Source: Hirsutella rhossiliensis (taxonomy: Eukaryota; Ascomycota; Sordariomycetes; Hypocreales; Ophiocordycipitaceae). From it: a DNA stretch of 64,000 nucleotides. The stretch's first letter is position 1. Each line of letters starts with the position of its first letter. The stretch covers positions 3,844,001-3,908,000 of the forward strand of contig NW_025408667.1 in NCBI RefSeq assembly GCF_020360975.1, given 5' to 3'. The position numbers and the translations under genes are program-made. Positions 48,710-59,660 of this stretch are shown piece by piece. Under the pieces are notes generated by a model. The model searched no databases and had not been told where the DNA came from. It saw nothing but the letters and a program-made list of their open reading frames with translations.

Positions 48710-50475
48710 GAAATCCTAGATGGGTGGTGAAGATAGTAAAAGAGTAGAAAAGGAATAGTAATGGATGGAAGAAGGTGAGGAAGGTCTTTAAATAGTCGTT
48801 GAGTTGCTGCGGCGGCTGCCAGTCGGCCTGACTGCACTTGCTTACCAGGGTACAGATTCATTCTGCCTCATACGCCGCTGCGAATCAATACTTATCTATA
48901 CTTCGTGCACTGAATCTTTCACTTCGTTTAGAACTGTAACAGGTGTTTTGGTGAGAGGCAGCGGCTTGCGGCTAGCTCCTGTGCCAAAGTTATCTGCTAA
49001 GGATAATAGAGTTGGCAAAAATATACCGACTGGTTGGCGGGTTTGTTGTGGATGGCAAGGAACAGCTACGGTCACATTCAAGTAACACTGGAAACCCCGC
49101 CGAGGTTAACGTGCATAGTCCGAAGCAGCTTGCCCCCCGTGGCGGAAGAAAACAGCCTAAAAGGGCACCGGGGCCCTTCTTTTCGAGCATGAGCATGAGA
49201 GCCGAGCGCCGAATGCAGGAGACCAAAGTCAACTTCAGTCAGCAACTCTCAAGTCTGCTCCAGAGCATCTCCCTAGTATGGTGTCCCGGAACGCCTAAAT
49301 CCGAACTTTGAGGATATCATTCACATAGAATCTACCTCGAAGCGTTTTGCTTCTCGAAACGAGCCAACGGAAGATGGTCTGCTCACAAGGAGAGTAAGCC
49401 AAATCGCCCGTCAAGTCGGGACCGAAGGCGTCGTCCGATGTCGCCTTCATGGCCGAGGAAGGATGAAGCTATTAGGCAAAGCTTCAGCAGCGATGAGCCT
49501 GCAAATCGCTGGTGTTTCAGGAAGAGCCATGCCAACGGCCCCTCGGCGAGTTCCTAGTCGAGGGGGGTTTCCAGTCAGCTGCCTGATACCCAAGAGTATC
49601 TAACAATACGGCGAATGGGCCGACCAGACTGATGACGATACAACGGCGAGCTTTTTAGAGGAATCTTACCAACGTGACAAGTCAGGCCCGTGGTAGAGAT
49701 CAATTACTAAAGTACTCGCCACGCGGCTCTAAAGAGACTTGAATGATGCCGTTATGCCAAGAATGAGACAAGGCGCGGAGCGTAATATCTCAACGCGGCC
49801 CCTAATCGAGTAGCACTCTATAGAGACTATGAGCCTTGCTAAACTACAAATAGCGATACTCTTTTCTTTTAAGTGCTTGGTCACTGGGCGGGCCCGGGCG
49901 CCCATGCCCATGCATCAGTCGCTCCGACGGGCGACGAGGCTTGAGGCTGAGCCATGTCCCGATTTGGGATGGATGAGTGACTGAATGCTTAATTTTTTTT
50001 TTCATGTTTCACGTTTGTTTGTCGCTTCGCCTTGTCAATCGAGACAGGAATGAGAACGTACGCAACGACGGAAGGCTCGCAACGCATCAGGTGAGGAACA
50101 AACAGACGGCTTGGACGTCCCGTCGCGGGAAGGTTAAAAAGGCTAGCAAGGGATCGCTTACGCATAAATATAAACTCGCGTGCTAGTTTCGACTAAATGG
50201 GGGCATGATCTGTTTCAAATGCGACACGGGGGCGCAACAAGCATGTGAAAGACAGGGGTTTGACAAGATTGGCGGAGAGGAGAGAGAGGAAGAAGGTTTG
50301 TGAGAGAGATAGCGTGCATCAAGACGATGCGATTGGCGGATGCCTCACGACTCACGAAGGGCACCCGGACACGCACGCAGGTGGGAAGACGCGTAAGTGG
50401 TGGCCGAGAACAAAATGAGAAACCGAGGGAGTGACGACCTCGTTTCTGATGTATAAAGCCAGGACTTGGCCTTTG
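48710..50475. other. Intergenic, no gene seen
   Basis: About 1.8 kb of mixed composition with short open frames on both strands, none with recognisable motifs, codon bias or splice structure. No RNA gene was seen. Confidence 0.6.
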
Positions 50476-50709
50476 CAGCGGATTGAAGGGACCTTTCTCG
50501 ACGAGAAGCCAAGGAGCGCATACCCATGAACATCCATACCACACGCATAGGCTTATACGACCGAACCTCTCCCTTCTCTTTCTCTCCCGTGTCAGCAGAT
50601 TAAAGAGGTTTATTCTCCACGAAAAGACCAGAAGCACATACCCACGTACACTTATACCACCCGTATAGGCTTATTTGGCCTAAACCTATCTTTCTCTCTC
50701 CTTGTCCCC
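50476..50709. repeat. Diverged 117-bp tandem duplication upstream of the DUF3818 gene
   Basis: Unit 1 (50476-50592) and unit 2 (50593-about 50709) both begin CAGC.GATT.AA and share GCATACCCA/GCACATACCCA, ATACCAC and a CGTATAGGCTTA-like core, ending in a CT-rich run. They differ at many positions, including transversions, so the duplication is old. It lies in the presumed promoter/5' UTR of the gene at 50742. Confidence 0.75.
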
Positions 50710-50741
50710 CTCTCGTGAGACACCGGCTGAGCCTCCAGACG

Positions 50742-52915
50742 ATGCCCTCACACGTCAACGAAGAGCCCCTCACGCCGGGCCAGCTGGACGTGCTGCTGGA
50801 CATTCTGACGCACCACGAGACGTACGCGCAGATCGAAGACTGTAAGCAGTCGGAGCTGGTGGCGCGTTGGGGGTATCCCTTTGCGGACGCCAAGGGGGGC
50901 GCCGCCTTGGCGCCGTCGCTGGAGCAGCTGAGCCTCGACGACGACAACGGGCGGGGGCTGAAGCGCATGGAGATGCCGTCGCCGCTGCTGCAGACGATGC
51001 TGGTGCAGTTCGTGCTGCCGCTTCCGGGCGTGCGCAACCTGCCGGGCGAGTGGTGGAGCGTGCGGGCGCACGGCCTGGTGAAGCGCCTGGCGGACGCAGA
51101 GCTGTCCGAGAGCTACGACAAGGGCGCGCTGGGCACGCGAAAGACGCTCGCCACGGGCACGGGCGCCGTCCTCGAAATGGTGGCCCGCGGCGTCCTCGGC
51201 GGCCTGCCCCGCGGCCCGGCGCCGGCGGTCGGCCGCGGCCTCGACGGCCACTACGACCACGGCCGGGCCGAGGACCTGGAGCGGGCGTGGGACGACATTG
51301 TCCAGGGGCTCGTCTACGGCGACGTCGTCGACAGCCTCTTTGACCATCTGGCCAAAACGCCCGACGTCGAGGGCCATTCGCCGGCTGCCGGGGCGTCTGT
51401 CGACTATATCGTCATGCAGTCCGTCTTCTCTTTCCTTCTCCCCTGCCGTCCTGGCCCAAGTGAGTCGCTGACTGGAGAAAAAACAGCTTGGCGGGCCTGG
51501 TCCATCACATCTTCGTCGGCTCGCCCGAGGGCCAGTACCTGCTCAAGCTGGTAGAAAACGTGCAGCGCCTGATCCCTTACAAGCTCATCAAGCAGACGCT
51601 GCGCATCGGCAACGCCGCCACCATGATAAACGGCATGATGCGGCTGCTGCTGGCCAAGCTAAGCGTCGGCAGCGTTACCAGCCGGATGGGGCTCTCGCAG
51701 AAAGGAGACGACGGCATGAACCTGCTGCAGCGCATCATCTCCCTCACCCTCTCCTGGGACGCCGGGGACTTCCGCAAGACCGCCGACAGGATCGACAAGG
51801 CCAAGGACCGGCCCGCCGACGGCGCCCTCGCCGCCATCCGGAAGCACATCACCGAGGCCGGGCGCAGCGAGCACGAGGCGGTGCGAGCCGCGTCGGAGCA
51901 GCGCGGGCAGTCGATTGTGACGGCCATCCTCGATGCCGCGGCGGCGAAGTCGACGTCGACTTTCTCCCTGACCGAGGCCCAGCACGCGCAGTGCCTCGAG
52001 TACTACTCGGCGCTACTGTCGGTACGCGACCGCGACTGCATCACCGCCTCACTATGCCGCCAGTCGCCAGACCTGCTGACGCAGGCCATGCGCGAGGGCG
52101 TGGCGGCGTGGGAGCCCATCATCCGCAGCGTCCACACCCGCGTCGACCTCAAGGACCATCTCGAATCGCTGCAGGGCTTCATCGACGACCTCATCAAGGT
52201 CAGCAAGCCTCGCAAGGGCGTCGACGGCAAGGAGCGTCTACCCGGCGTCGATGACTACGTCGACCTCCTGCGCCGCAGCAAGGGCCTGCTCTACGGGTTC
52301 CTCCACGCCATCGCCTCACGCTGCCCGGACGTCTGGCAGGAGTTCCGCGGCTGGGCCAAGGCCTCTATCGTGAAATTCAGCCAGGACGACTCCCGCAGCA
52401 GCGCCGCCGGCTCCGGCTCCGGCTCCGGCTCCCCCGACCCGGCCCGCGGCAGCCGCGCCCGCAGCAGCCTCCCAGGCCGTCTCAACCAGCTCATCGCCAC
52501 GCTCAACCCTTCGACCCGGGACTCCGTCCTCGAGACCATCGATGCCCACGCCGCCTACCTGCTCACTATGCACGACCTGTCGCTACAGCGCCTGCAGGCT
52601 CTCGCCAGCAAGTCCACCAACGCCGCCGCCGCCACCCCGGGCGTCTATCTGGCCCGCTGGCAGGGGCTGCTCGACGACTCGCTCATCACCCCGTCCGCCC
52701 CGCACGGCCCCGTACGCCACGGCAGCGATGTCAAGCACAGCACCACCATGGGCAAGACGGGCGCCGCCGCCCGCCGCCCTCAGCCATCGCCCGCCGCCGA
52801 CCTGGGGCCCCCGCCGCCCGACGTCACCGCCGTCCTGCGCGCCCTCGGCAGGGGCTTCAGCGGCATCGTCAAGGACATGTCGGTCGAGCTGCAAGCCGCC
52901 GACGGCGTTGCTTGA
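50742..52915 (+). CDS. PX-associated (PXB) / DUF3818 protein, two exons
   Basis: Exons 50742-51418 and 51487-52915 join in frame (701 aa) across a 68-bp intron with GTCCGT donor, GCTGAC branch and ACAG acceptor; the join gives YIVMHLAGLVHHIF, as in the family. Residues about 8-230 match the PX-associated (PXB) domain (LTPGQLDVLLDILTHHETYA; QFVLPLPGVR; LSESYDKG.LGTRKTLATG; AWDDIVQGLVYGD). From about 230 to 560 it matches DUF3818 (SPEGQYLLKLVENVQRLIPY; TLRIGNAATMINGMMRLLLAKLSV), with YLARWQGLLDD further on. Relatives are fungal lipid/membrane-trafficking proteins akin to yeast YPR097W. I see no PX phosphoinositide-binding domain, so this is either a PX-less paralogue or a lipid-independent form. 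The ATG at 50742 was chosen because it precedes the conserved N-terminus. Low-complexity Ser/Gly runs lie near residue 560. Confidence 0.88.
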
Positions 52916-53442
52916 GGATTCCAACGTCGCCTTATTCAGACTATGCGGCTCTCCTTTTGCTTTCTTGTTCTTGTTTTCTTCATTTGTCTCCTCTTTGCTT
53001 GAGACAAAGTGTCAGGGCAGAGGATAAAAATATTACGTCGCAAGGCTACCGATAAAGGTAGAGAGAGGACATGGACATGGACGCAGGAGGAAGGATCATG
53101 GCGTTTGATGGGAGCAGCAGAATCAGTATCCTGTATCTTAATCAGAAACTCTTTTCGTGCCTGAGAAGTTGGAGGACCTGGGGGTTCTGACATTGTGATA
53201 CCAGAGTCGATATCTTATGACCCCTCTGGTCCTTGGGCCCCCGCGTCTTCTTGTTCTGGATCCCGACCTTCCACCTCCTGCAACTGCCTCGCGATAGATC
53301 GCTTGTAACTAGGAGTATAGAACTCGTGGCTCTTCATGCGGGCAACGTTCGCCTGGGAGGGTTCAAGATTCTGAATTTGAAGCCCACGGAAGCAACCAAT
53401 AGTCGAGCAGAGAATACTGCCCTGCATGATTGCTTATCTTGC
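52916..53442. other. Convergent intergenic region
   Basis: The 3' flanks of the DUF3818 gene (plus) and the permease gene (minus) meet here. Nothing coding was recognised; short open frames on both strands lack motifs. Confidence 0.6.
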
Positions 53443-55226
53443 CTAGGTTCCTAATCCTCTTCGGGGCCACCGGTGGGTGACTGCAAGCTTGCGATAACGA
53501 ACAGTTTCGACTTGGTTCTCAAAGGTTCGCTCCGAGACCAGCCTATGTCCGCTGCAGTAGGGGATCAATTTTCTCCACAGTACCCAGTAAATGATGGCCA
53601 AGAAAAACGTAGCTATCCCGACGATAGGAAAGACATAGTAGGGGTACTCGCCAGGTTTCCGGACCTCCCGGGGCGGAATGAACGGTGCGACGATGAGAAA
53701 CAGGTTGACCGACAAAAAGGCTAAGGACACGGGGAGGTAGGTATGCCACGGTGAGCTCCACTGCTCCGACTTCTTGTGTTGGAGCCACAAGAGGCCAGCA
53801 GCGACCGAGGCATTGACCCAGGCGTTGGCGTATGCGGACCTGTGGAAGCAGTCAGCACCTATCGAGTGCGGCATCAGTCAGAGAACCACCATACACGTTG
53901 ACGAGGAGGGTGTAAGCAGGCCCTCCTGGCGGTGCGAAGAGGACAATAGTAGTTACGATCCAATGCAAAAAGAGCTATTCGTGATCAGCCGGCTCTCAAC
54001 AACGACAGCTGCGGACATGTTCGGCTTACCGACGCTGCCGGCGAGTTGAAGGGCCTAGTCGAGGCCCAGAATCGACTGAAGGGCAACAGCCCCTCCTTGG
54101 CTAGCTCCTGGATGAGGCGAGAGTTTACGAAGCTCGCGGCAAGGATACCCCCAAGGTTGCTGAGCGCCACGAATATAGGCAGGACGCGGGATGCGGCGCT
54201 GTCGCCAAACATGTTGCGGAAGAAAACGTCGGCCACGAGAACCTCGGACTTGGCCAGCTGCGCCTTGGGAATTGCGGCAAAATAAGCCACGTTTGCGAGC
54301 ATGTAGAGGGTCGCGACGCTGCCGATGGCCAAGGGAGCAGCAACAGCCAGTGTTTTGCCCGGTCGCCTCAGCTCGCCCATGACGTAGGTCGAGCTCTCCC
54401 AGCCGCCATAGCTGTAGATGACGCTGAGCAGGGCTTTGGAGAAGGCATAGGCTCCGCCGCCGCTTTCGGACTCGAAGCTGTCGTCGAAGTTATGAGGGTC
54501 GGGTACGCGCCGGTGGCCGGCGAGGGCGGCGAATCCAGAAAAGACAATGAAGACCAGGATAGCGACCTTGACGACGCCGAGGACGGTAAATAGTCTTATT
54601 CCCCATTTCGGAAGAACGCTATGGACGACGACGGCAAACGTGACGACGGCGACGGCAATGGCGCGGACCTGCCAGCCGTCCGACTCGCGACCGGACGAGG
54701 CGCGCAAGACGTAGCGACTGAAGGAGAGAGCATTGACGGACGAGAAGCCGAGGAAAATAACATGGGCCGCCACGAGACACGAGGCAAGGTAGCGAGGACG
54801 GCGGTACACCCGCTCGACATAGTTCTTGGTCCCGCCGGAGCGAGGGATCGCGAGGCCAAATTCGAGGAAGACGCTGAGGCCGCAGAAGGCGATGATGGCG
54901 CCGACGAGCCACAGGATGAGGCTAACACCTACGGACCCGGCCGAGGCGAAGACGACCGACGGCGTCGAGAAAACTGGAGCGCCGAGGCGTGTCAGCTCGT
55001 AACTTGATACTGGACGCGTGCCGGCGCACCCACTTCCAGTCCCGATGACCTTGTTGAAAATGAGGAACATGGCGCCGCCTACGCCGATCCTGCGGCCTTC
55101 GGGCAAAGCATACGTCTGGGACGCAACGCTCGAGCAGAGGTCGGACGCGTGGCTGTTTTTAGATTCGGTTGAAGTCGCGGGCTCCCTGTGCCAGGAACCG
55201 GTGGCTCTCTGTTTTCGAACAGACAT
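53443..55226 (-). CDS. Mup1/LAT-type (methionine permease-like) amino acid transporter
   Basis: Four exons on the minus strand: 55226-55034, 54973-54030, 53974-53895 and 53839-53443, giving 537 aa. Introns are 60, 55 and 55 bp with GTGGGT, GTAAGC and GTATGG donors, CTGA-type branch sites and CAG/TAG acceptors. The first is a multiple of three and would be missed by ORF calling; removing it restores GTGIFSTPS in the first membrane helix. Other family blocks: FLEFGLAIPRSGGTKNYVER, HSVLPKWGIRLF, VPDPHNFDDSFE, SYGGWESSTYV, APLAIGSV, QELAKEGLLPFSRFWAS, SSPWHTYLP and PYYVFPIVG, with about 12 hydrophobic helices. This is the APC-superfamily LAT group that includes high-affinity methionine permease Mup1, a plasma-membrane amino acid importer. 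The substrate is inferred from family only. Confidence 0.88.
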
Positions 55227-56110
55227 GGAAACTCAACCTTCTTGCCCACTGGCCTTCTCGGTTGCAACACTATACAGAGAAGCAGGGCGGGTGGCGCCCT
55301 CGGTTGCACTGTGGGGAGAGACAGATGTCTAATAAAGAGCCGGAGATCGTAATAGCCGCCAGGTACATGGGCAGATGACTTTCATCTGCCTGAGACGAGG
55401 AACGGTCTCTACAGGCAAGCTGAAGAGATCATCGATCATCATCCTGAGCACGCCTCCGCCAGTAAGATCCCTGCGGTACGACCAAAGCCAAGGCAAGTTC
55501 TATGTATATGTGAATTCCTCCCCTCGCCCAAAATCAATGAGGGAGGGACTTGCTATGTAACGGCACACCGCATGGGCTGCAAAGGTCGGATCCCTTGTGT
55601 TTCCCATCACAACATGGCAACACCAGCTGCTCGCCAAGGGCGGCAAAGCCGCGATAGGAAACCGGCACCCGCAGGGACGCACTGACGGCACGCAAAGTCG
55701 CTGTATGTGGTTACACTTAAGTAGGAGGTAAGCGTGGACGGTCTGCTCTAGCACAATATATCCATTCGCGCGGCCTAGATCCTGCGGAGAGCAGTATGGC
55801 TCTAGCCGGAAGGAGAGAGAGAAAGAGCTGAAGCCATGTGCTGTACATACATAGCACGCAATGGGCTGGGGCTCACGCCATCGGTTCTTATCTCTTACGA
55901 CAATTACATTGGCCTGTGAGATGGCCCTGGCGCCCAATCAACGCATCTCGCGCCCAACCATGTCCTGTATCTGGTCTCACACCCGAACGTGGGACAGGTG
56001 TCAGGTGAATCGCATGTCATCCAATCCTTGCGTGAGGCCTTTGGCGGGCCGCGACACAAGATGAGAGTCGGAGGTCAATGCATATTCTGGCTTTCATTCA
56101 AGTCCCCTCA
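55227..56110. other. Permease upstream region, no gene seen
   Basis: Normal-composition sequence 5' of the permease. Short open frames on both strands have no recognisable motifs. It should contain the permease promoter, but no single element stands out. Confidence 0.5.
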
Positions 56111-57161
56111 ACTATCTAGAGCTGATGCGATGACAACAGATTATCTCTTGGTATTTGCGGTAGTTCTCACGCGCATTGATGAAGTCATCAAAGGGGGCGG
56201 CTAAGCACCCGGCCGCGTGGCACTGCCATCTGATCCGCTTGACATGCTCTGCAGGACCAGGCATCATGGTCACCACGGGCTCGACTATCACTTGATACAT
56301 TGGCGGGTCGTGAAAGTGCGTCACATGGCCCACAATCATGAGAGCTGCTCAAGTAGCGGACCAGCGTGTTCTTCCTTGCCTTCTCTGACGCAAAGTCCGC
56401 CTCGAGAAGGTTGACAATATTGATAATTCCGTTTGATCCGCCGCATAGGAGCATATCAATCATCTCGATGCTGATGGCCTCCTTTTGTTCAGGGCGTTGA
56501 TTCGTCCCGAGGGAAGACAAAACTCCAGTCTACTTCCGGGATGTGCAGTGTATCTGACATCCAGCCACTGCGCGTGGTAGTTGAACTTTCCATCGTTGAA
56601 TAAAATCTCGAGATGTACGTCTTGAGGAGCGGAGACGGCCACGATCGTGGCGCCACCATCCATGCCTTTGCACACCTCTGCCACGGCGCGTTTGTACGAG
56701 TCCGTAGTGCAGGGGGGCAGGGCTGCTGAGAAGTGGAGCGATCAAGAAGCGTGATAGGAGTCAACTCGCTCTGTGGTTCGGAATAGCTTTCAAGTGTCTG
56801 CGAATATTCCCAGAGTCCTCACTAGATTTGAGAGGTAGGTCCTTTTATGAACCACACTCATAAACAATATCGGAGACCTACGCGCCGTCTCGGACACGAT
56901 GGACATATATTGATGCAGAATCTGACCCATCAGCAATGTAAAAGCTCGTCTACATTGCTTCCGTTGGTCCCCGCGCAACAGGTCAGAGGCTGAGTAGATA
57001 TCCAGATCGCTTAGGTCCCGAGGTACTTTAAGTGCTAACCGGCTTCCTCGAAGTGGAAGTTTGGGTTGTGCCACAATGTCTGGCCTCATAATTACCAGAA
57101 CGTCCAGCTTGGGTAGTATTTTTGAAAATTCGCGATATTGCACCTTTCTCTGCAAGGCCAT
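56111..57161 (-). pseudogene. Decayed gene of unknown family
   Basis: A minus-strand ATG at 57161 opens a frame with protein-like sequence (KVQYREFSKILPKLDVLVIM; AFTLLMGQILHQYM) up to a possible splice near 56880. Downstream the plausible protein hops between frames with no room for introns: VAEVCKGMDGGATIVAV...AQWLDVR (to about 56555), then TLHIPEVDWSFVFPRDES (to about 56490), then EQKEAISIEMIDMLLCGGSN...LVRYLSS (to about 56345), then MIVGHVTHFHDPPMYQVIVE...RKYQEI (to 56111). At least three single-base shifts in about 450 bp indicate indel decay, not RIP. I do not recognise the family. A correct but unusual exon structure is the alternative. Confidence 0.5.
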
Positions 57162-57374
57162 TTACATAACTGCGCCTCTGCCCGCTCAGCTTCTCCTGTC
57201 ACGCTACGCGGCTCGAGGAGTTCTTCGGTCCTCAAAGCGATTGGCTGGCTTTACGTCCCCGTCTTTGCAACGTTATAAGACTCTCGGGTGAAACAGACAA
57301 TCTCGAAACCAACCGCAAACCCCCAAGCTTGGTACTAATTCCACCGCACGAGTCCTTACCAGTTCAGTCTTACC

Positions 57375-57665
57375 ATGGCAAGCCCTCATACATGTTCCCC
57401 AGAAAACGACTTCTTCGCTCAGAGCCCATCTTCGCATTATACTAGGTACCGATGGGTGGACTACTCTGGGATTCTACGCGCGTGTATCCTTACTAAGAAA
57501 CACTGTCCGAAACTAGCGTCTCAGGGAAAACCTATACACTGCCCAGATATTTGTTTCCGATGTCGAATTCATAGATATGTTAGTGAAATGGTTTTAAACA
57601 TGGTCCATCATCTCGCCGTTAGCTTAATCCGCTTAACTTTCAACTATAGTTGGCTTAATTCTTAG
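57375..57665 (+). pseudogene. Possible N-terminal fragment of a glutamine synthetase-like protein
   Basis: The plus-strand frame from the ATG at 57375 encodes HYTRYRWVDYSGILRACILT and KKHCPKLASQGKPIHC, similar to the beta-grasp N-terminus of fungal glutamine synthetase-like proteins (RYQWVDYSGVLR type). After about residue 65 the similarity stops, and none of the catalytic-domain motifs appear downstream. This looks like a truncated relic. The similarity is short and from memory, so it could be chance. Confidence 0.35.
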
Positions 57666-58150
57666 TTATAGTCGGCCTGGACATCGCCGTATTCGAAGTT
57701 CATACGACTATATATCGATGGTCCGCTTGTGGGGGAGGGAAGGTCGGCTTAACTACACGCTCGAAACCATCGGGTTAGAAAAGATCACGTTATACTGATG
57801 ATCCCAGCCGGCTCTGCCGGACGTTGAACTTAATGCTTACTACAAAAACCCGGACTCCGGGGTGCACAGCTACCATTGTTGCATAGCGACAATGCCGCCC
57901 ACGAAAAGAGACAAGAAGCATGAAATATTTCACGTACTCTGTCCCGAACGGCTCCGAGCACCTGCATGCCTCCATATTCAAGTTATACAGAAAGCACGAG
58001 GACGAAGAGGAACCACAACCCGATTGTGGTAGAGACGAGGGATCGCACTGGGCGACAATTTCTGCAACAAGGATGAGGCCATGGCCGTCCTAAGGGAGTG
58101 CCGCTCCTTTAGCCCAAATCTGTGGTCGGCTCCTCCACCCGACCGCCGTG
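57666..58150. other. No gene recognised
   Basis: A 57-codon frame from the ATG at 57918 (MKYFTYSVPNGSEHLH...) and other short frames are present, but none has a family I recognise. Confidence 0.4.
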
Positions 58151-58522
58151 ATGTTCGTGTACGGGGATCCTTACGGGAGCATCCACGGGTTCTGCGACAA
58201 GTGCTTCGAGAATGAGTGCACCGTGACCCGGGACATTAACACCACGATCGTCAAGAACAAGATCTCGTACACAGCCCGCTTCGGGTGCATCATCCCGCCC
58301 AGCACCGCCTTCGACACTACCTACGACACGGCCTCCATAGCTAGAACCGAGGACGACCAGCTTACCAGGAACATGCACGAGGCCGTCTCATACGTTGCTG
58401 CACTGTTCATGTTTCTGCTCAGCTGCGAAGTGCCAGAAGGCGTCGGCAGAAGCGTTTTCCGGCACTGGCCAGCCAGCTCAAGTACGAAGCTATTTTTGCG
58501 CTGCCGGATCGGCTTCAACTGA
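58151..58522 (+). CDS. Unrecognised 123-aa open frame with Cys cluster
   Basis: The frame from the ATG at 58151 encodes an N-terminal stretch with a CxxCx4C cluster (FCDKCFENEC) and a hydrophobic segment (VSYVAALFMFLLSC) near residue 80-95. Codon use is GC-rich, like the real genes nearby. A separate open frame about 58440-58650 (plus strand, another frame) also looks protein-like, so this may be another decayed gene. No function is proposed. Confidence 0.3.
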   Translation: MFVYGDPYGSIHGFCDKCFENECTVTRDINTTIVKNKISYTARFGCIIPPSTAFDTTYDTASIARTEDDQLTRNMHEAVSYVAALFMFLLSCEVPEGVGRSVFRHWPASSSTKLFLRCRIGFN

Positions 58523-59470
58523 GCTCTGCTGTTCCTGCTGCCGCTCTTGTTAGCCTGCAAGCCGGACCTTGCTCTTCTTGTAACAGAAGAGAACCTGCAA
58601 GGGGATTTATGGCTTCGTTCTATCCGACCGCACGGTTCTCGACTCGTCGCTGTCTAAGGCAATGCTCATAGTAGTGCGGCGAGTGAAACCGGATCTTCTC
58701 TAGGCGCCATTTCAGGTTTCGTGCACTGCGACACCCACGGACCGCTCGAATCGACTCCCAATTCCCATTAGCAGCGTAGACCTGCGTGGTAGCTTATTCC
58801 TCTGATCTTTGGGACTTTGTTATTAGTGCCTCGGGCTATACGTATAAGCTATGCACTGAGAGACGATCTCTCCCCCGCCGCTTAGTTGTGGTCAATGTTA
58901 GTTGGATGTCGGGCTCCCTCTTCCCGCCTAGTTATACGAGGCAATGTGAGACACTACTCTGTAAGAGGGTCGAGGATCCAAGCCACGGGTCAACCGATCT
59001 CATGTCTGTTTCCAGCTACCCTAGTAAATATCTCTACGGCACCCCGATAACTTCCCTATAAAACACGACGGTTACTATAATCACCACCCAGCAGCGTCGC
59101 AATCCGATTCGGGTGCGTCCCGAGCGGCTGGCTCTCCTGGCGGTATCTCACGCCGCGACCCATCTACTCACCGTAAACTGTTACAGATTACCCGTCCATT
59201 TTGTGACAGTCCTCCCCCTTCCCTCCGTACCAAGTGGGTACCGTAAACACCTCGATGCGTGTCGCAGATTTGCGATTGGCTATCGGTCGTAACCTGTCAC
59301 AACTAGCCCACGTTTCAACCAGCTCCCAGGCACTGACCATCATATTCCAGCACCACGAGAAATTCAACAGCGCAGAGCAGGATGGCGGATAGAACCAAGG
59401 CACGCAAGTATGGACGGAAACAGTCTCGTTAGTCAGGTCTGCTAGACCGGTTAGGAAGAGTTTCACACGA
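58523..59470. other. Intergenic, no gene seen
   Basis: Short open frames on both strands without recognisable motifs. CTGTCACA- and CCGTAAAC-type words recur a few times around 59170-59310, but not in a regular array. Confidence 0.45.
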
Positions 59471-59521
59471 TGCAGGATATATATTAACTAGAAGAGCCGG
59501 CCACTTATAACCGGACTGGCA

Positions 59522-59577
59522 CTCTTATTGGTACCGCTAGTCGTGCCTCGCATTGACTATATCTACTGCTTATATAC
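59522..59577 (+). promoter_or_regulatory. Putative promoter of the secreted-protein gene
   Basis: An ATTGG (inverted CCAAT box) near 59527 and a TATATA-containing stretch near 59569-59577 lie about 85-135 bp before the ATG at 59661, a usual spacing for a fungal core promoter. Positional inference only. Confidence 0.4.
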
Positions 59578-59660
59578 CTTTTCGAACCACAATCTTGATC
59601 CTTTCTCGCTCTATCCCACATAGGGAAATCTGGTCCTCGACATTTTTCACAGCCGCTAAA

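Noticed and set aside
50215..50637. Minus-strand 140-aa open frame
   Set aside because: Overlaps the tandem duplication upstream of the DUF3818 gene and has no protein-like features.
50748..51377. Minus-strand 209-aa open frame and plus-strand 158-aa frame within the DUF3818 gene
   Set aside because: Shadows caused by high GC at third positions; Arg/Ala/Val-rich with no motifs, while the main frame has conserved blocks.
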